Part shown: piece after piece, positions 7,141 to 15,202 of the stretch
How the letters are laid out: the number at the start of each line of letters is the position of its first letter
How positions within the stretch are numbered: position 1 is the first letter of the stretch
From: Actinomycetota bacterium
Lineage (GTDB): Bacteria > Actinomycetota > Actinomycetes > S36-B12 > UBA10799
Length of the DNA: 64,000 nucleotides
NCBI GenBank assembly: GCA_020637055.1
Contig: JACJWR010000001.1
Location: 963,794 to 1,027,793 of the forward strand
Direction: 5' to 3'
Position numbers and translations under genes: made by a program
The notes under the pieces: model-generated
Told to the model about the DNA's origin: nothing
Databases searched by the model: none
Seen by the model: only the letters and a program-made list of their open reading frames with translations

Positions 7141-9297
7141 ATGACCGAAAACATGATCAACTGGGACGTCGACGGCGATGGCATCGTCACCCTCACCATG
7201 GACGACCCCACCCAGGGTGCCAACACCATGAACGCCCTCTTCCAGTCGTCTCTGGCTGCCACCGTCGACCGCCTCGAGGCGGAGAAGGACGCGATCTCAG
7301 GAGTCATCCTCACCAGTGCCAAGAGCACGTTCTTCGCCGGCGGCGACCTGCACCTGATCAGCCAAGCCCAACCCGAGGACGCCGCGCGGTTGGAAGAAGA
7401 GATCAACACGATGAAGGGCCACCTCCGACGCCTGGAGACGCTGGGCAAGCCTGTGGTTGCCGCCATCAACGGCGCCGCGCTCGGCGGTGGCCTAGAGATC
7501 GCGCTCGCGTGCCACCGGCGCATCGCGATGGCGGGCAAGGGCAAGATCGGCCTCCCCGAGGTGACGCTCGGCCTGCTGCCCGGCGGCGGCGGCGTGGTGC
7601 GCACGGTGCGGATGTTCGGACTGCAGAAGGCCCTGATGGAGATTCTGCTGCAGGGTCAGCAGCGCAGCCCGCAGGGCGCCTTGGCGGTTGGCCTGGTCGA
7701 TGAGGTGGTCGATTCGCAGGACGCCATGCTCGCGTCGGCGAGGCAGTGGATCAAGGACAACCCGGAATCCCAGCAGCCGTGGGATGTGAAGGGGTACAAG
7801 ATCCCCGGCGGCACCCCGTCCAACCCCAAGTTCGCCGCCGTGCTGCCAGCCTTCCCGGCAAACCTGCGCAAGCAACTCAAGGGGGCCCCGATGCCGGCTC
7901 CCGAGGCGATCATGGCCGCGGCGGTCGAAGGATCCCAGGTTGACTTCAACAATGCCTCGCTGATCGAAACCCGGTACTTCACCTGGCTCGCGTGCGGGCA
8001 GGTGTCGAAGAACATGATTCAGGCGTTCTTCTTCGACCTGCAGGCGATCAACAAGGGTTCGGCCCGTCCTGAGGGGTTCCCCAAGTACACCGCCGAGAAG
8101 GTCGTGGTGCTCGGCGCGGGCATGATGGGCGCGGGCATCGCCTACGTCTGCGCACGGGCCGGCATGGAGGTGGTGCTCAAGGACGTCGAGCTCGCCGCCG
8201 CCGAGAAGGGGAAGGACTACTCCAAGTCCATCCTCGACAAGGCCGTGAGCCGCGGCAAGATGACCGAGGCGGCGGCAGCGGAGATCCTCGATCGGATCAC
8301 CCCGACCGACGGCGTGGAGGCGGCCAAGGGCGCCGACCTGCTGATCGAGGCGGTGTTCGAGGATCCGGCGCTGAAGGCCAAGGTCTTCGCCGAGATCGAG
8401 CCGGTACTCGCTCCCGATGCGTTGCTGGGTTCCAACACCTCCACCCTGCCGATCACCGGCCTGGCTGAGGGTGTCACCCGGCCGGCTGACTTCATCGGCC
8501 TGCACTTCTTCTCGCCGGTGGACAAGATGCCGCTGTTGGAGATCGTGGTGGGCGAGCAGACGTCCGACGCCACCATCGCCAAGGCCATCGACGTGGCCCA
8601 GCAGATCAAGAAGACGCCGATCGTGGTCAACGACTCGCGCGGCTTCTTCACCTCTCGGGTGATCGGCACCTTCATGGGTGAGGCGGCCGCGATGCTCGGC
8701 GAGGGGCTGGTGGCGCAGTCGATCGAGCAGGCCGCATTGCAGTCGGGTTACCCGACCGGGCCGCTGGCGCTGCTCGACGAGGTGTCGCTGACGTTGGCGC
8801 AGCGGATCCGGCGGGCCGGCAAGGCTGCGGTCGAGGCCGAAGGCGGAGAATTCCCGGACCACCCGTCCTACGCCGTCATCGACGCGATGGTGGACACCCA
8901 CGGTCGTGGCGGACGCGCCGCCGGCGCTGGCTTCTACGAATACGTGGATGGCAAGCGTGTCGGCCTCTGGCCGGCGCTGCCGGAGACTTTCGGCGGCGAG
9001 GGCCAGATCCCGTTCGACGACATGGCCGAGCGGATGCTTTTCATCGAGGCGATCGAGACCGTCAAGTGTGTCGATGAGGGTGTGCTCCGCAGCACCGCCG
9101 AAGCCAATATCGGATCGATCTTCGGCATCGGTTTCCCGGCCTGGACCGGAGGGGTGCTGCAGTACATCAACGGCTATGCCGGGGGTCCAGCCGGATTCGT
9201 CGCGCGGGCCCAGGAACTCGCTGCCGCCTACGGCGACCGATTCACGCCGCCCGCATCCCTGGTGGCGCTGGCCGAATCCGGCGGCCGGTACTCCTGA
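7141..9297 (+). CDS. fadB: Fatty-acid oxidation complex alpha subunit (enoyl-CoA hydratase / 3-hydroxyacyl-CoA dehydrogenase)
   Basis: A 718-residue two-enzyme protein for the middle steps of beta-oxidation. Residues ~1-190 are a crotonase-fold hydratase with oxyanion-hole glycines (FAGGDL, GAALGGGLEIAL) and the two catalytic glutamates, in GGLEIAL and LPEVTLGLLPG. Residues ~320-600 are the NAD-binding dehydrogenase: Rossmann GAGMMGAG, then the catalytic His in GLHFFSPVDKMP. A second dehydrogenase C-terminal domain ends the protein. The ATG at 7141 is chosen because the crotonase fold starts there; the frame is open further upstream only because it shadows fadA. It lies 71 bases after fadA and 3 bases before the TetR gene. 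Confidence 0.93.
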   Translation: MTENMINWDVDGDGIVTLTMDDPTQGANTMNALFQSSLAATVDRLEAEKDAISGVILTSAKSTFFAGGDLHLISQAQPEDAARLEEEINTMKGHLRRLETLGKPVVAAINGAALGGGLEIALACHRRIAMAGKGKIGLPEVTLGLLPGGGGVVRTVRMFGLQKALMEILLQGQQRSPQGALAVGLVDEVVDSQDAMLASARQWIKDNPESQQPWDVKGYKIPGGTPSNPKFAAVLPAFPANLRKQLKGAPMPAPEAIMAAAVEGSQVDFNNASLIETRYFTWLACGQVSKNMIQAFFFDLQAINKGSARPEGFPKYTAEKVVVLGAGMMGAGIAYVCARAGMEVVLKDVELAAAEKGKDYSKSILDKAVSRGKMTEAAAAEILDRITPTDGVEAAKGADLLIEAVFEDPALKAKVFAEIEPVLAPDALLGSNTSTLPITGLAEGVTRPADFIGLHFFSPVDKMPLLEIVVGEQTSDATIAKAIDVAQQIKKTPIVVNDSRGFFTSRVIGTFMGEAAAMLGEGLVAQSIEQAALQSGYPTGPLALLDEVSLTLAQRIRRAGKAAVEAEGGEFPDHPSYAVIDAMVDTHGRGGRAAGAGFYEYVDGKRVGLWPALPETFGGEGQIPFDDMAERMLFIEAIETVKCVDEGVLRSTAEANIGSIFGIGFPAWTGGVLQYINGYAGGPAGFVARAQELAAAYGDRFTPPASLVALAESGGRYS

Positions 9298-9300
9298 CCG

Positions 9301-9948
9301 GTGCCTGCGAAGACCGCGGGCGCAGCCGAGACGACCGGTCCGGCCGGGAGTGCTACCCCCGGCCGGACCCGGCTGTCGGCGGCTGAACGCCGTGCCCAAC
9401 TGACTGAGATTGGCCTGGAACTCCTGGCCGACCAGCCGATCCACGAACTCGCCCTGGACGAGGTGGCGGACAAGGCCGGAATCTCGCGGACCCTGGTGTT
9501 CCACTATTTCCCCACCAAGAGCGACTTCTACGCCGCGGTGGTGGAACGGGCGGGGCAGCGACTGCTGGCCGGTGGCAAAGCCCCGACCGGCGCGCCCGGT
9601 CCGGAGCGGGTGCACTCCCTGATCTCCGGCTACCTGCGGCTGGTCGAGTCCTCACGTGATCTCTACGTTCGGCTGGTGCGGGGTGCGGCCGGGGGCGACC
9701 CCGCGGTCATACGAACCATCGACGATCTCCGTACGGCTTTGATCCCGACCTGGGTGGTCGCCGCCGGAGCGCCCGGTGAATCGGCCGCGGATCCGCTGAC
9801 GGCCCTGCTCGTGCGGGGGTGGCTGGTGGGATTGGAGGAGGTCGCGCTGGCCTGGGATCCAACAGCCGTCGCGCACGAGGAACTCGCCGACGCGCTCACC
9901 GCGTCATTCCTGGCGCTGATCGCCACCCTCGCGCCGAGCACCGACTGA
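9301..9948 (+). CDS. TetR family transcriptional regulator
   Basis: A 215-residue one-component regulator. After a 20-residue Gly/Ala/Thr-rich leader, the helix-turn-helix spans about residues 30-75, with a recognition region like DEVADKAGISRTLVFHYF that is standard for TetR. The C-terminal ligand-binding part is not conserved enough to name a ligand. It begins at a GTG three bases after the fadB stop, so it is translationally coupled to the beta-oxidation genes. Acyl-CoA-responsive repression of the operon through the palindrome at 5808-5822 is the natural hypothesis and has not been shown. Confidence 0.88.
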   Translation: MPAKTAGAAETTGPAGSATPGRTRLSAAERRAQLTEIGLELLADQPIHELALDEVADKAGISRTLVFHYFPTKSDFYAAVVERAGQRLLAGGKAPTGAPGPERVHSLISGYLRLVESSRDLYVRLVRGAAGGDPAVIRTIDDLRTALIPTWVVAAGAPGESAADPLTALLVRGWLVGLEEVALAWDPTAVAHEELADALTASFLALIATLAPSTD

Positions 9949-10000
9949 CCCCGCCTCGCCTTCTGCGCATCCCCTCTCGGCGTGCCTTCTCCGCATGCGT

Positions 10001-10054
10001 ACGCCTTCGTCGCACTAGGGCCGTCGGATCGGCCCGCTAGTGCGACGAAGGCGT
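10001..10054. terminator. Long perfect hairpin between convergent genes
   Basis: Two perfect 18-base inverted arms (10001-10018 and 10037-10054) separated by 18 bases that themselves form a GGCCG/CGGCC stem. It sits between the ends of the TetR gene and the convergent SHOCT gene, so a bidirectional transcription stop is likely, without a T-tract. Its left arm shares the 11-mer GTCGCACTAGG with another hairpin at 29869-29920. Confidence 0.65.
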
Positions 10055-10075
10055 TGTCTCGCGGGGGTGGGAACG

Positions 10076-10123
10076 ACGATCGGGCCGGGACCGCGCCTTT
10101 CGGCATAGTCCCGACCCGATCGT
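10076..10123. terminator. Second hairpin before the SHOCT-protein gene end
   Basis: 16-base arms (10076-10091 and 10108-10123) with a single mismatch enclose a 16-base loop. It lies 8 bases beyond the stop codon of the minus-strand gene ending at 10132, the expected place for that gene's terminator. Confidence 0.55.
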
Positions 10124-10131
10124 GGGGAACG

Positions 10132-10506
10132 TCAGGCCGACAGGGCCTTGTTCTTGATTGCGTCGAACTCTTCCTGCGTGATCGCGCCGTTGTCGAGCAG
10201 GGCCTTGGCCTGGGCGATCTGGTCGGCCGGTCCGGCGGTCCCGGCGGCTTCCCGGATGTAGGCCTGTTGTGCAGCCAACGCCGCTTGCTGGGCCTCTTGG
10301 GACCGCTCGGCCATGCCCCGGCCGCGCACGATCAGGTAGATGAGGGCTCCCAGCGGGAAGAAGCACACCAGGATCCAGATGGCCTTGACGAAGCCGTTCA
10401 TGGAGCGGTCGCGGAAGATGTCCGTGAAGATGAAGAACAGCACGAAGAGGTACGCGACCCACAGGAAGATCATGAGGGCGTACCAGAGGAACTCAATGAT
10501 TGACAT
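10132..10506 (-). CDS. Small membrane protein with PLDc_N-like and SHOCT domains
   Basis: A 124-residue protein with two predicted membrane helices in the first ~65 residues (around FLWYALMIFLWVAYLFVLFF and a second hydrophobic stretch ending in LIYLIVRG), an Ala/Gln-rich linker, and a C-terminal SHOCT motif (ALLDNGAITQEEFDAIKNK). This arrangement is common in actinobacterial small membrane proteins annotated as PLDc_N/SHOCT. No enzymatic function is known. The ATG at 10506 is used because the helix begins right after it; an upstream in-frame start would add 15 non-conserved residues. Confidence 0.8.
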   Translation of the reverse strand: MSIIEFLWYALMIFLWVAYLFVLFFIFTDIFRDRSMNGFVKAIWILVCFFPLGALIYLIVRGRGMAERSQEAQQAALAAQQAYIREAAGTAGPADQIAQAKALLDNGAITQEEFDAIKNKALSA

Positions 10507-10572
10507 GGGTGTCCTTGGGTAGGGGAAACGCGTCGCGGCGTGGTGCCGCAACGGTGAGGAGTCTACTTGCGG

Positions 10573-11415
10573 CTACCCCAAGGTGAGCAGCATCAACCCC
10601 CCGATGGCGGCAGCCACTCCTGCGTATTGGATCCCGCGGAGACGCTCGCGAAGCACAACGGCGGCGAGCACTGCCGTGACGACCGGGTAGAGGGAGCCGA
10701 GGACCGCGACCACCACCAGGGGGCCGAGGTCCGCCGAGAGCCCGTAGGTGAGATTCGCGCCGACGTCGAGGAGGCCGATGGCCGCGATCAACGGCAACAG
10801 GCCGGGAATCGAAGCCCGGTCGGGGGCTCGGAGTCTGCGGTAGATCACCAACGCAACCGGGGCGAAGACGACGATCTGCGACACCCGCATCCCGACCATC
10901 GTCATGACTGCCGAATACTCCGAGCCGCGGGCGATCGCAAGCAGGGTCACGCCGAACAGAAGCGCGGCGACAAGGGCGAGAATGAGCGGTCGCCACCCCG
11001 CCTCGGCGTGCAACTCCGGTCCGCTGGCAAGCAGCACGCCGACTCCGATCGCAGCCGCGCCCACCGCGGCTGCGGGGGTGAAGCGCTCGCCGGCGAACAG
11101 CCCGGCCAGCAGCGGGACGACGCCGGACAGGCCCGAGATCGGTGCCACCACCCCCATGGTTCCGGTGGCAAGGGCGCGGTAGAAGATCACCATGCCGGCG
11201 GCACCGCTCCAGCCGGCGATGACGGCCCACGGGAGGTATCCGGTCGGCGCTTGCCACGCGCCGGTGGTCAGCGCCACGCCCACGATGGCGATGAGTCCGG
11301 CGACCTGGCTGATCGCGACGACCAGGAAGGGGGGCAACCGTTTGCTCAGCATTCCGCCCAGGAAGTCCGAACTACCCCACAAGATGCTGGAAAGCAGGGC
11401 GAGCAGGGCCGTCAC
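10573..11415 (-). CDS. EamA/DMT family transporter
   Basis: A 280-residue inner-membrane protein with about ten hydrophobic helices in two EamA repeats. The first repeat opens with SSILWGSSDFLGG and the second follows the ELHAEAGWRP linker. Members of the drug/metabolite transporter superfamily export amino acids, metabolites or drugs; the substrate cannot be read from sequence. The start is GTG at 11415. The gene is divergent from the B2-like gene at 11479, leaving 63 bases for two promoters. Confidence 0.85.
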   Translation of the reverse strand: MTALLALLSSILWGSSDFLGGMLSKRLPPFLVVAISQVAGLIAIVGVALTTGAWQAPTGYLPWAVIAGWSGAAGMVIFYRALATGTMGVVAPISGLSGVVPLLAGLFAGERFTPAAAVGAAAIGVGVLLASGPELHAEAGWRPLILALVAALLFGVTLLAIARGSEYSAVMTMVGMRVSQIVVFAPVALVIYRRLRAPDRASIPGLLPLIAAIGLLDVGANLTYGLSADLGPLVVVAVLGSLYPVVTAVLAAVVLRERLRGIQYAGVAAAIGGLMLLTLG

Positions 11416-11478
11416 AAGTGGAGGCTACCCACGTCGGGATTGGCAGCCCGGAGGCGGCTCTCGGCTAGGCTGGCCGCC

Positions 11479-11982
11479 GTGAATCGCCGCCGAGGATCCG
11501 CCAACCGAACCCGTCGCCTGCTTCGGCGAGGGGTGACGGTGGAGGCCATGGCGCTGCTCACGCTCGGCACTGTGCTGCAGCGGTGGGTGCCCATGCCCCG
11601 CTGGTCGAGGGTGCTCGGACGCCCGGGTTCGGTTCCAGAGGGCTGGGCGAACACTCGCCAGCGGGCACTGCCGCAGCGGGCCGCCACGCCGGTCGAGCGG
11701 CGGGTGGCGCTGGCGGTGCGAGCAGGGGGTCGGCGACTGCCCTGGAATCCGACCTGTCTGGCCGAGGCGATCGCCGGTCAGACCCTGCTGCGCCAATTCG
11801 GTCAACCTGGTGTGGTGGTGATCGGTCTGCGGGCCACCGACGAGGGGCCGTGGGATGCGCACGCCTGGTTGCTCGGTCGCCGCGGCGCCCTCACCGGAGG
11901 GCCCGCTGCACAAGGATTCACTGCAACGACCGTGTTCGAGGTTCCGACCGGTCCGACCGCCCGCGAACTCGTGGCAACCTAG
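11479..11982 (+). CDS. Lasso-peptide B2-like protease (Transglut_core3 fold), orphan
   Basis: A 167-residue protein matching the lasso-peptide biosynthesis B2 (leader peptidase) family. An N-terminal hydrophobic/Arg-rich part (VEAMALLTLGTVLQRW) is followed by the transglutaminase-like core with nucleophile Cys93 in NPTCLAEAI and His128 in WDAHAWL. The Cys and His with the usual ~35-residue spacing support the fold. The usual catalytic Asp after the His is absent; no Asp occurs after residue 128. No B1, cyclase (C) or precursor gene is nearby. It may be a degenerate or repurposed relative. Its TAG stop overlaps the convergent cyclo-ligase stop at CTAG. Confidence 0.72.
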   Translation: MNRRRGSANRTRRLLRRGVTVEAMALLTLGTVLQRWVPMPRWSRVLGRPGSVPEGWANTRQRALPQRAATPVERRVALAVRAGGRRLPWNPTCLAEAIAGQTLLRQFGQPGVVVIGLRATDEGPWDAHAWLLGRRGALTGGPAAQGFTATTVFEVPTGPTARELVAT

Positions 11983-12587
11983 CCCACCACCACCACGTCG
12001 ACCTTCGCGTCGTGCGGCTCGGTCGGGATCGCCTCCAACACTTCGTCCGAACCCACGATCGCCACCCGGAGTGGTCCACCACGGTCGCTCGGTGCCAGCA
12101 CCTGCAGTAGGCGGTCGTAGTAGCCCCCGCCTTGTCCGAGACGATGGCCATCCGGGGTCACGGCCAGCGCGGGGACCACTACCACCGCGGGGTTCCCCGG
12201 ATCCACCAGCCGATTCTTCTCGGGTGGCTGGTCGGGTTGGCCGGGAACGCCCCAGGCCCGTGCCTGGGGACCCGGATCACCCACCCATGACAGCGAGCCG
12301 TCGTCCTTGGCGATCGGCAGGAGCACTCGCACGCCGGCGGCCTTGAGCCGCTCGCGCAGCGCGGAAGTGGGCGGTTCGTGCCGCAGCGCGACGTAGCACA
12401 ACGCAGTCACACCCGGGTGCAGCCGAGCAGTCACCTCGGGCCTAGAGAAGAAGTCGTCGGCGATCCGTCGGGCGCGGCTTGGATCGGCGGCGGCGGACTT
12501 CCTGCGGCGCCGGATCGCCCCGCGCAACTCGGCCTTCCCGTCGGTGCTGGGCGGCGCGGCGGCGGGGTGTTCGTCCTCGGAGTGCAT
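11979..12587 (-). CDS. 5-formyltetrahydrofolate cyclo-ligase
   Basis: A 202-residue cytosolic enzyme that uses ATP to convert 5-formyl-THF to 5,10-methenyl-THF in one-carbon metabolism. The signature GQGGGYYDRLL (substrate/ATP site) and the N-terminal basic helix RGAIRRRRK are visible. Length is normal. The ATG at 12587 is chosen because residues further upstream are antisense to the next gene and unlike the family. It ends tail to tail with the B2-like gene, sharing CTAG, and is divergent from the membrane-protein gene at 12630. Confidence 0.9.
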   Translation of the reverse strand: MHSEDEHPAAAPPSTDGKAELRGAIRRRRKSAAADPSRARRIADDFFSRPEVTARLHPGVTALCYVALRHEPPTSALRERLKAAGVRVLLPIAKDDGSLSWVGDPGPQARAWGVPGQPDQPPEKNRLVDPGNPAVVVVPALAVTPDGHRLGQGGGYYDRLLQVLAPSDRGGPLRVAIVGSDEVLEAIPTEPHDAKVDVVVVG

Positions 12588-12629
12588 ATCGCCATGTTTG
12601 CACGGCGTCGGGGACTCTAGGCTGCGGTC

Positions 12630-13613
12630 ATGTTCGGTGCGTGGGTGGCCGTGTCGGTCGCGGGCTGGTTCCCCTCCCTGGCGGGGCCGTGGCAGGTCTC
12701 CCCGTCGCCGACGCCGGAGCTGCTGGAACTCGACGAGGCCGACTTCGACCAACTCCTCGAACGCTACGGCGTGAACCCGGAGAACCTGCCGCTCTGGAGT
12801 CTCAAGGGCTGGTACCTGATCAGCTTCATCGTGGCCGTGGCAGTGACCGTGCTCCTGCTGCGAGCCATCTACCGGGGTATGCAACGACCTCGGTTGGAGC
12901 TGGAGTACCACCCGACCAGGCCGCCATCCACCACCCGCCGGGATGTGATGCGGTACGCCGTCACACCGCTGCTGTTGGTCCCGATCTGGTTCTTCGCAGT
13001 GCTGGCGGTGTTGTTGCTGGCGGCCAACAGGGGCCAGGGTTTCCGCCCCCCGGAGGAGCTGGTGATCGCCGCGGCGGTGGTCGTTGGTGGCAGTCGGCTG
13101 CTTGCGCACGTCAACCTCGAGGGCGCCCACGAATTGGCCAAGTCCGTGCCGCTGACGCTGCTGAGCCTGATCCTGATCAGCGGACAGACCATATCGTTGG
13201 AGGCAGCGACGGTCGCCATCACGCTGCTGGTGGTCAACTTCGATTCACTCTCCTACTACGTCCTGCTGCTGGCCTTCTGGGACGTGGTGTTCACGTTCGG
13301 GTGGCTGGTGATGCGACGAGCGAGGTGGCGTCGCGCCCAACGCACCTCCAACGAGGCGAAGCCCACTTGGATCCGGGAGGTCTGGGACAGCATCCGCGAG
13401 GCATGGGGAGGCGACGACTTCGGACCCAGTGAGGCGGTGCCCACGACCTATGTTGCACCGTCGACCGCGGACGGTGGCACGGTCGATGCCGGCATTCGGC
13501 GGATGATGCTCTTGCCGGATCCGGCACCGGCGTCGGCACCGGCGTCGGCACCGCCTGCCGCCGACGTGGCGGGCGATGAATCGGGGCCGACCCGGCGGGA
13601 GGACTCGGAATGA
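12630..13613 (+). CDS. Multi-pass membrane protein of unknown function
   Basis: I do not recognise this family. The 327-residue product begins with a hydrophobic N-terminus (possible signal anchor), then an acidic segment (LELDEADFDQLLERYG), then roughly six to seven membrane helices between residues ~55 and 235. A soluble C-terminal tail follows, containing a Pro/Ala repeat (PAPASAPASAP) that is low complexity. The stop overlaps the rarA start by four bases (ATGA), so the two are translationally coupled. No catalytic motif is evident. Confidence 0.75.
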   Translation: MFGAWVAVSVAGWFPSLAGPWQVSPSPTPELLELDEADFDQLLERYGVNPENLPLWSLKGWYLISFIVAVAVTVLLLRAIYRGMQRPRLELEYHPTRPPSTTRRDVMRYAVTPLLLVPIWFFAVLAVLLLAANRGQGFRPPEELVIAAAVVVGGSRLLAHVNLEGAHELAKSVPLTLLSLILISGQTISLEAATVAITLLVVNFDSLSYYVLLLAFWDVVFTFGWLVMRRARWRRAQRTSNEAKPTWIREVWDSIREAWGGDDFGPSEAVPTTYVAPSTADGGTVDAGIRRMMLLPDPAPASAPASAPPAADVAGDESGPTRREDSE

Positions 13614-14962
13614 ACGGCACCTTGTTCGACGACTCCACCGGACCGGAGCGGCCCGGAGCTCCGCTTGCCGCCCGGATGCGTCCCCGCACGCTGGACGAGG
13701 TGGTGGGTCAAGCCGCGGTGCTCGCGGCAGGGTCGCCGCTGCGCAGATTGGTCTCGGCCGGCGGCACCGTGGCCGGTGGTTCCAACTGGTCCTCGGTGAT
13801 CCTGTGGGGTCCGCCCGGTACCGGCAAGACCACCCTCGCGATGCTGATCGCGGCCGAGGGGGATAGGCGCTTCGAGGAGTTGTCCGCCGTCACCGCGGGT
13901 GTGCAGGACGTACGCAACGTGATCCGCGCGGCCCGCGACGAGCTGATCTCGGGTCGCCAGACGGTGCTGTTCGTCGATGAGGTGCACCGGTTCTCCAAGA
14001 CCCAGCAGGATGCGCTGTTGCCGGCGGTCGAAAACGGTTGGGTCACCTTGGTTGCCGCTACCACGGAGAACCCCTCGTTCTCGGTCATATCGCCGCTGCT
14101 GTCCCGGTCGATCGTGGTCCGGCTGGCCCTCCTCACCGACGCCGACATCGCTGAACTCATCGACCGCGCCGTTGCTTCGGAGCGTGGCCTGGATCGCAAC
14201 TTCGAACTGGCCGACGAGGCCCGGGACCTGCTGATCCGACTCGCCGGCGGCGATGCGCGACGGGCCTTGACCGCACTCGAGGCCAGCGCCGGAGCAACCG
14301 TGGGAGGGACGGTGATCGGGCTGGCCGAGGTTGAGCGTGCGATGCAGGAATTCGCCCCGGTCTACGACCGTGCCGGTGACGCCCACTATGACATCACCAG
14401 CGCATTGATCAAGAGCATCCGAGGCTCCGACGTCGATGCCGCTTTGCACTACCTCGCCCGGATGGTGGTGGCGGGGGAGGACCCTCGCTTCATCGCCCGA
14501 CGACTGGTGATCCTCGCCTCCGAAGACGTCGGTCTGGCAGATCCGCAGGCACTTCTGGTGGCGATGGCGGCGATGGACGCGGTGTCGGTGATCGGCATGC
14601 CGGAGGCGCGACTCACGTTGGCCCAGGCGGTGATCCATCTGTCGCTGGCGCCGAAGTCGAACGCGGTGATCTCGGCGATCGACGCCGCCATGGCCGACGT
14701 GGCCCGCGGCCACGCACCCGCCATCCCGGCCCACCTTCGCGATGCGCACTACCCCGGCGCAGCCGGTCACGGCCATGGGGTGGGCTACCGCTACCCCCAC
14801 GACGACCCGGTCGGTGTGGTCGCCCAGCGCTACCTGGCCGAAGAACTGGCCGATCGCCGCTACTACCAACCGACTTCCCGCGGCGCCGAGGCAAGCCACG
14901 TGGAACGCGTCGAACGCCTCCGCAACATCGTCCGCCCCGACGACCCCCCAACCGAGCCGTGA
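13610..14962 (+). CDS. rarA: Replication-associated recombination protein A (RarA/MgsA AAA+ ATPase)
   Basis: A 450-residue AAA+ ATPase acting at stalled replication forks. Walker A is GPPGTGKTT (residues 67-75), Walker B is LFVDEVHRF, and sensor 1 is AATTENPSF, a RarA hallmark. The C-terminal tetramerisation/clamp-loader-like part contains ALIKSIRGSDVDAALHYLARM, highly diagnostic. The start overlaps the upstream membrane-protein gene by four bases. After the stop lies a 240-base repeat-rich convergent gap. Confidence 0.95.
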   Translation: MNGTLFDDSTGPERPGAPLAARMRPRTLDEVVGQAAVLAAGSPLRRLVSAGGTVAGGSNWSSVILWGPPGTGKTTLAMLIAAEGDRRFEELSAVTAGVQDVRNVIRAARDELISGRQTVLFVDEVHRFSKTQQDALLPAVENGWVTLVAATTENPSFSVISPLLSRSIVVRLALLTDADIAELIDRAVASERGLDRNFELADEARDLLIRLAGGDARRALTALEASAGATVGGTVIGLAEVERAMQEFAPVYDRAGDAHYDITSALIKSIRGSDVDAALHYLARMVVAGEDPRFIARRLVILASEDVGLADPQALLVAMAAMDAVSVIGMPEARLTLAQAVIHLSLAPKSNAVISAIDAAMADVARGHAPAIPAHLRDAHYPGAAGHGHGVGYRYPHDDPVGVVAQRYLAEELADRRYYQPTSRGAEASHVERVERLRNIVRPDDPPTEP

Positions 14963-15006
14963 GCCGCGAGCCCGCCACTCGCACCCCCCACCCAACCGAG
15001 CCGCAA

Positions 15007-15097
15007 GCCCGCCACCCCGGTGGCGAACGTCAGAATCCCCCATAAGCCCGCACAATCCCCACCACCGCCACCTAAGTTCGCCACCGGGGTGGCGGGC
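15007..15097. repeat. 22-base perfect inverted repeat between convergent genes
   Basis: Arms at 15007-15028 and 15076-15097 are exact reverse complements and flank 47 bases. Each arm contains its own near-palindrome (GCCACCCCGGTGGC-like), so alternative cruciforms are possible. It sits between the ends of rarA and the MmpL gene and probably acts as a bidirectional terminator. Confidence 0.7.
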
Positions 15098-15190
15098 GGA
15101 AGGCCGGCGTGGGTCGGCGGGCGGAAGGCCGGAGTGGGTCGGCGGGCGGAAGGCCCGGCGTGGGTCGGCGGGCGGAAGGCCCGGCCGCGG
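15091..15190. repeat. Tandem GC-rich repeat, four units of 25-26 bases
   Basis: Units begin at about 15091, 15116, 15141 and 15167, each opening with GGCGGGCGGAAGGCC and followed by a GTGGGTC-type segment; the last is partial. Units differ at one or two positions and by one base in length. The array abuts the right arm of the inverted repeat and ends close to the MmpL stop codon at 15203. Copy number may vary by slippage. Confidence 0.75.
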
Positions 15191-15202
15191 GCGGGGGCGG
15201 GA

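Noticed and set aside
15091..15190. CRISPR array possibility for the 25-base repeats
   Set aside because: Units are directly adjacent with no unique spacers, and no cas genes are present.
15020..15202. Open frame encoding a Gly/Arg repeat in the rarA-MmpL gap
   Set aside because: It arises from the tandem DNA repeat and continues antisense through the MmpL gene; no start site or family match.
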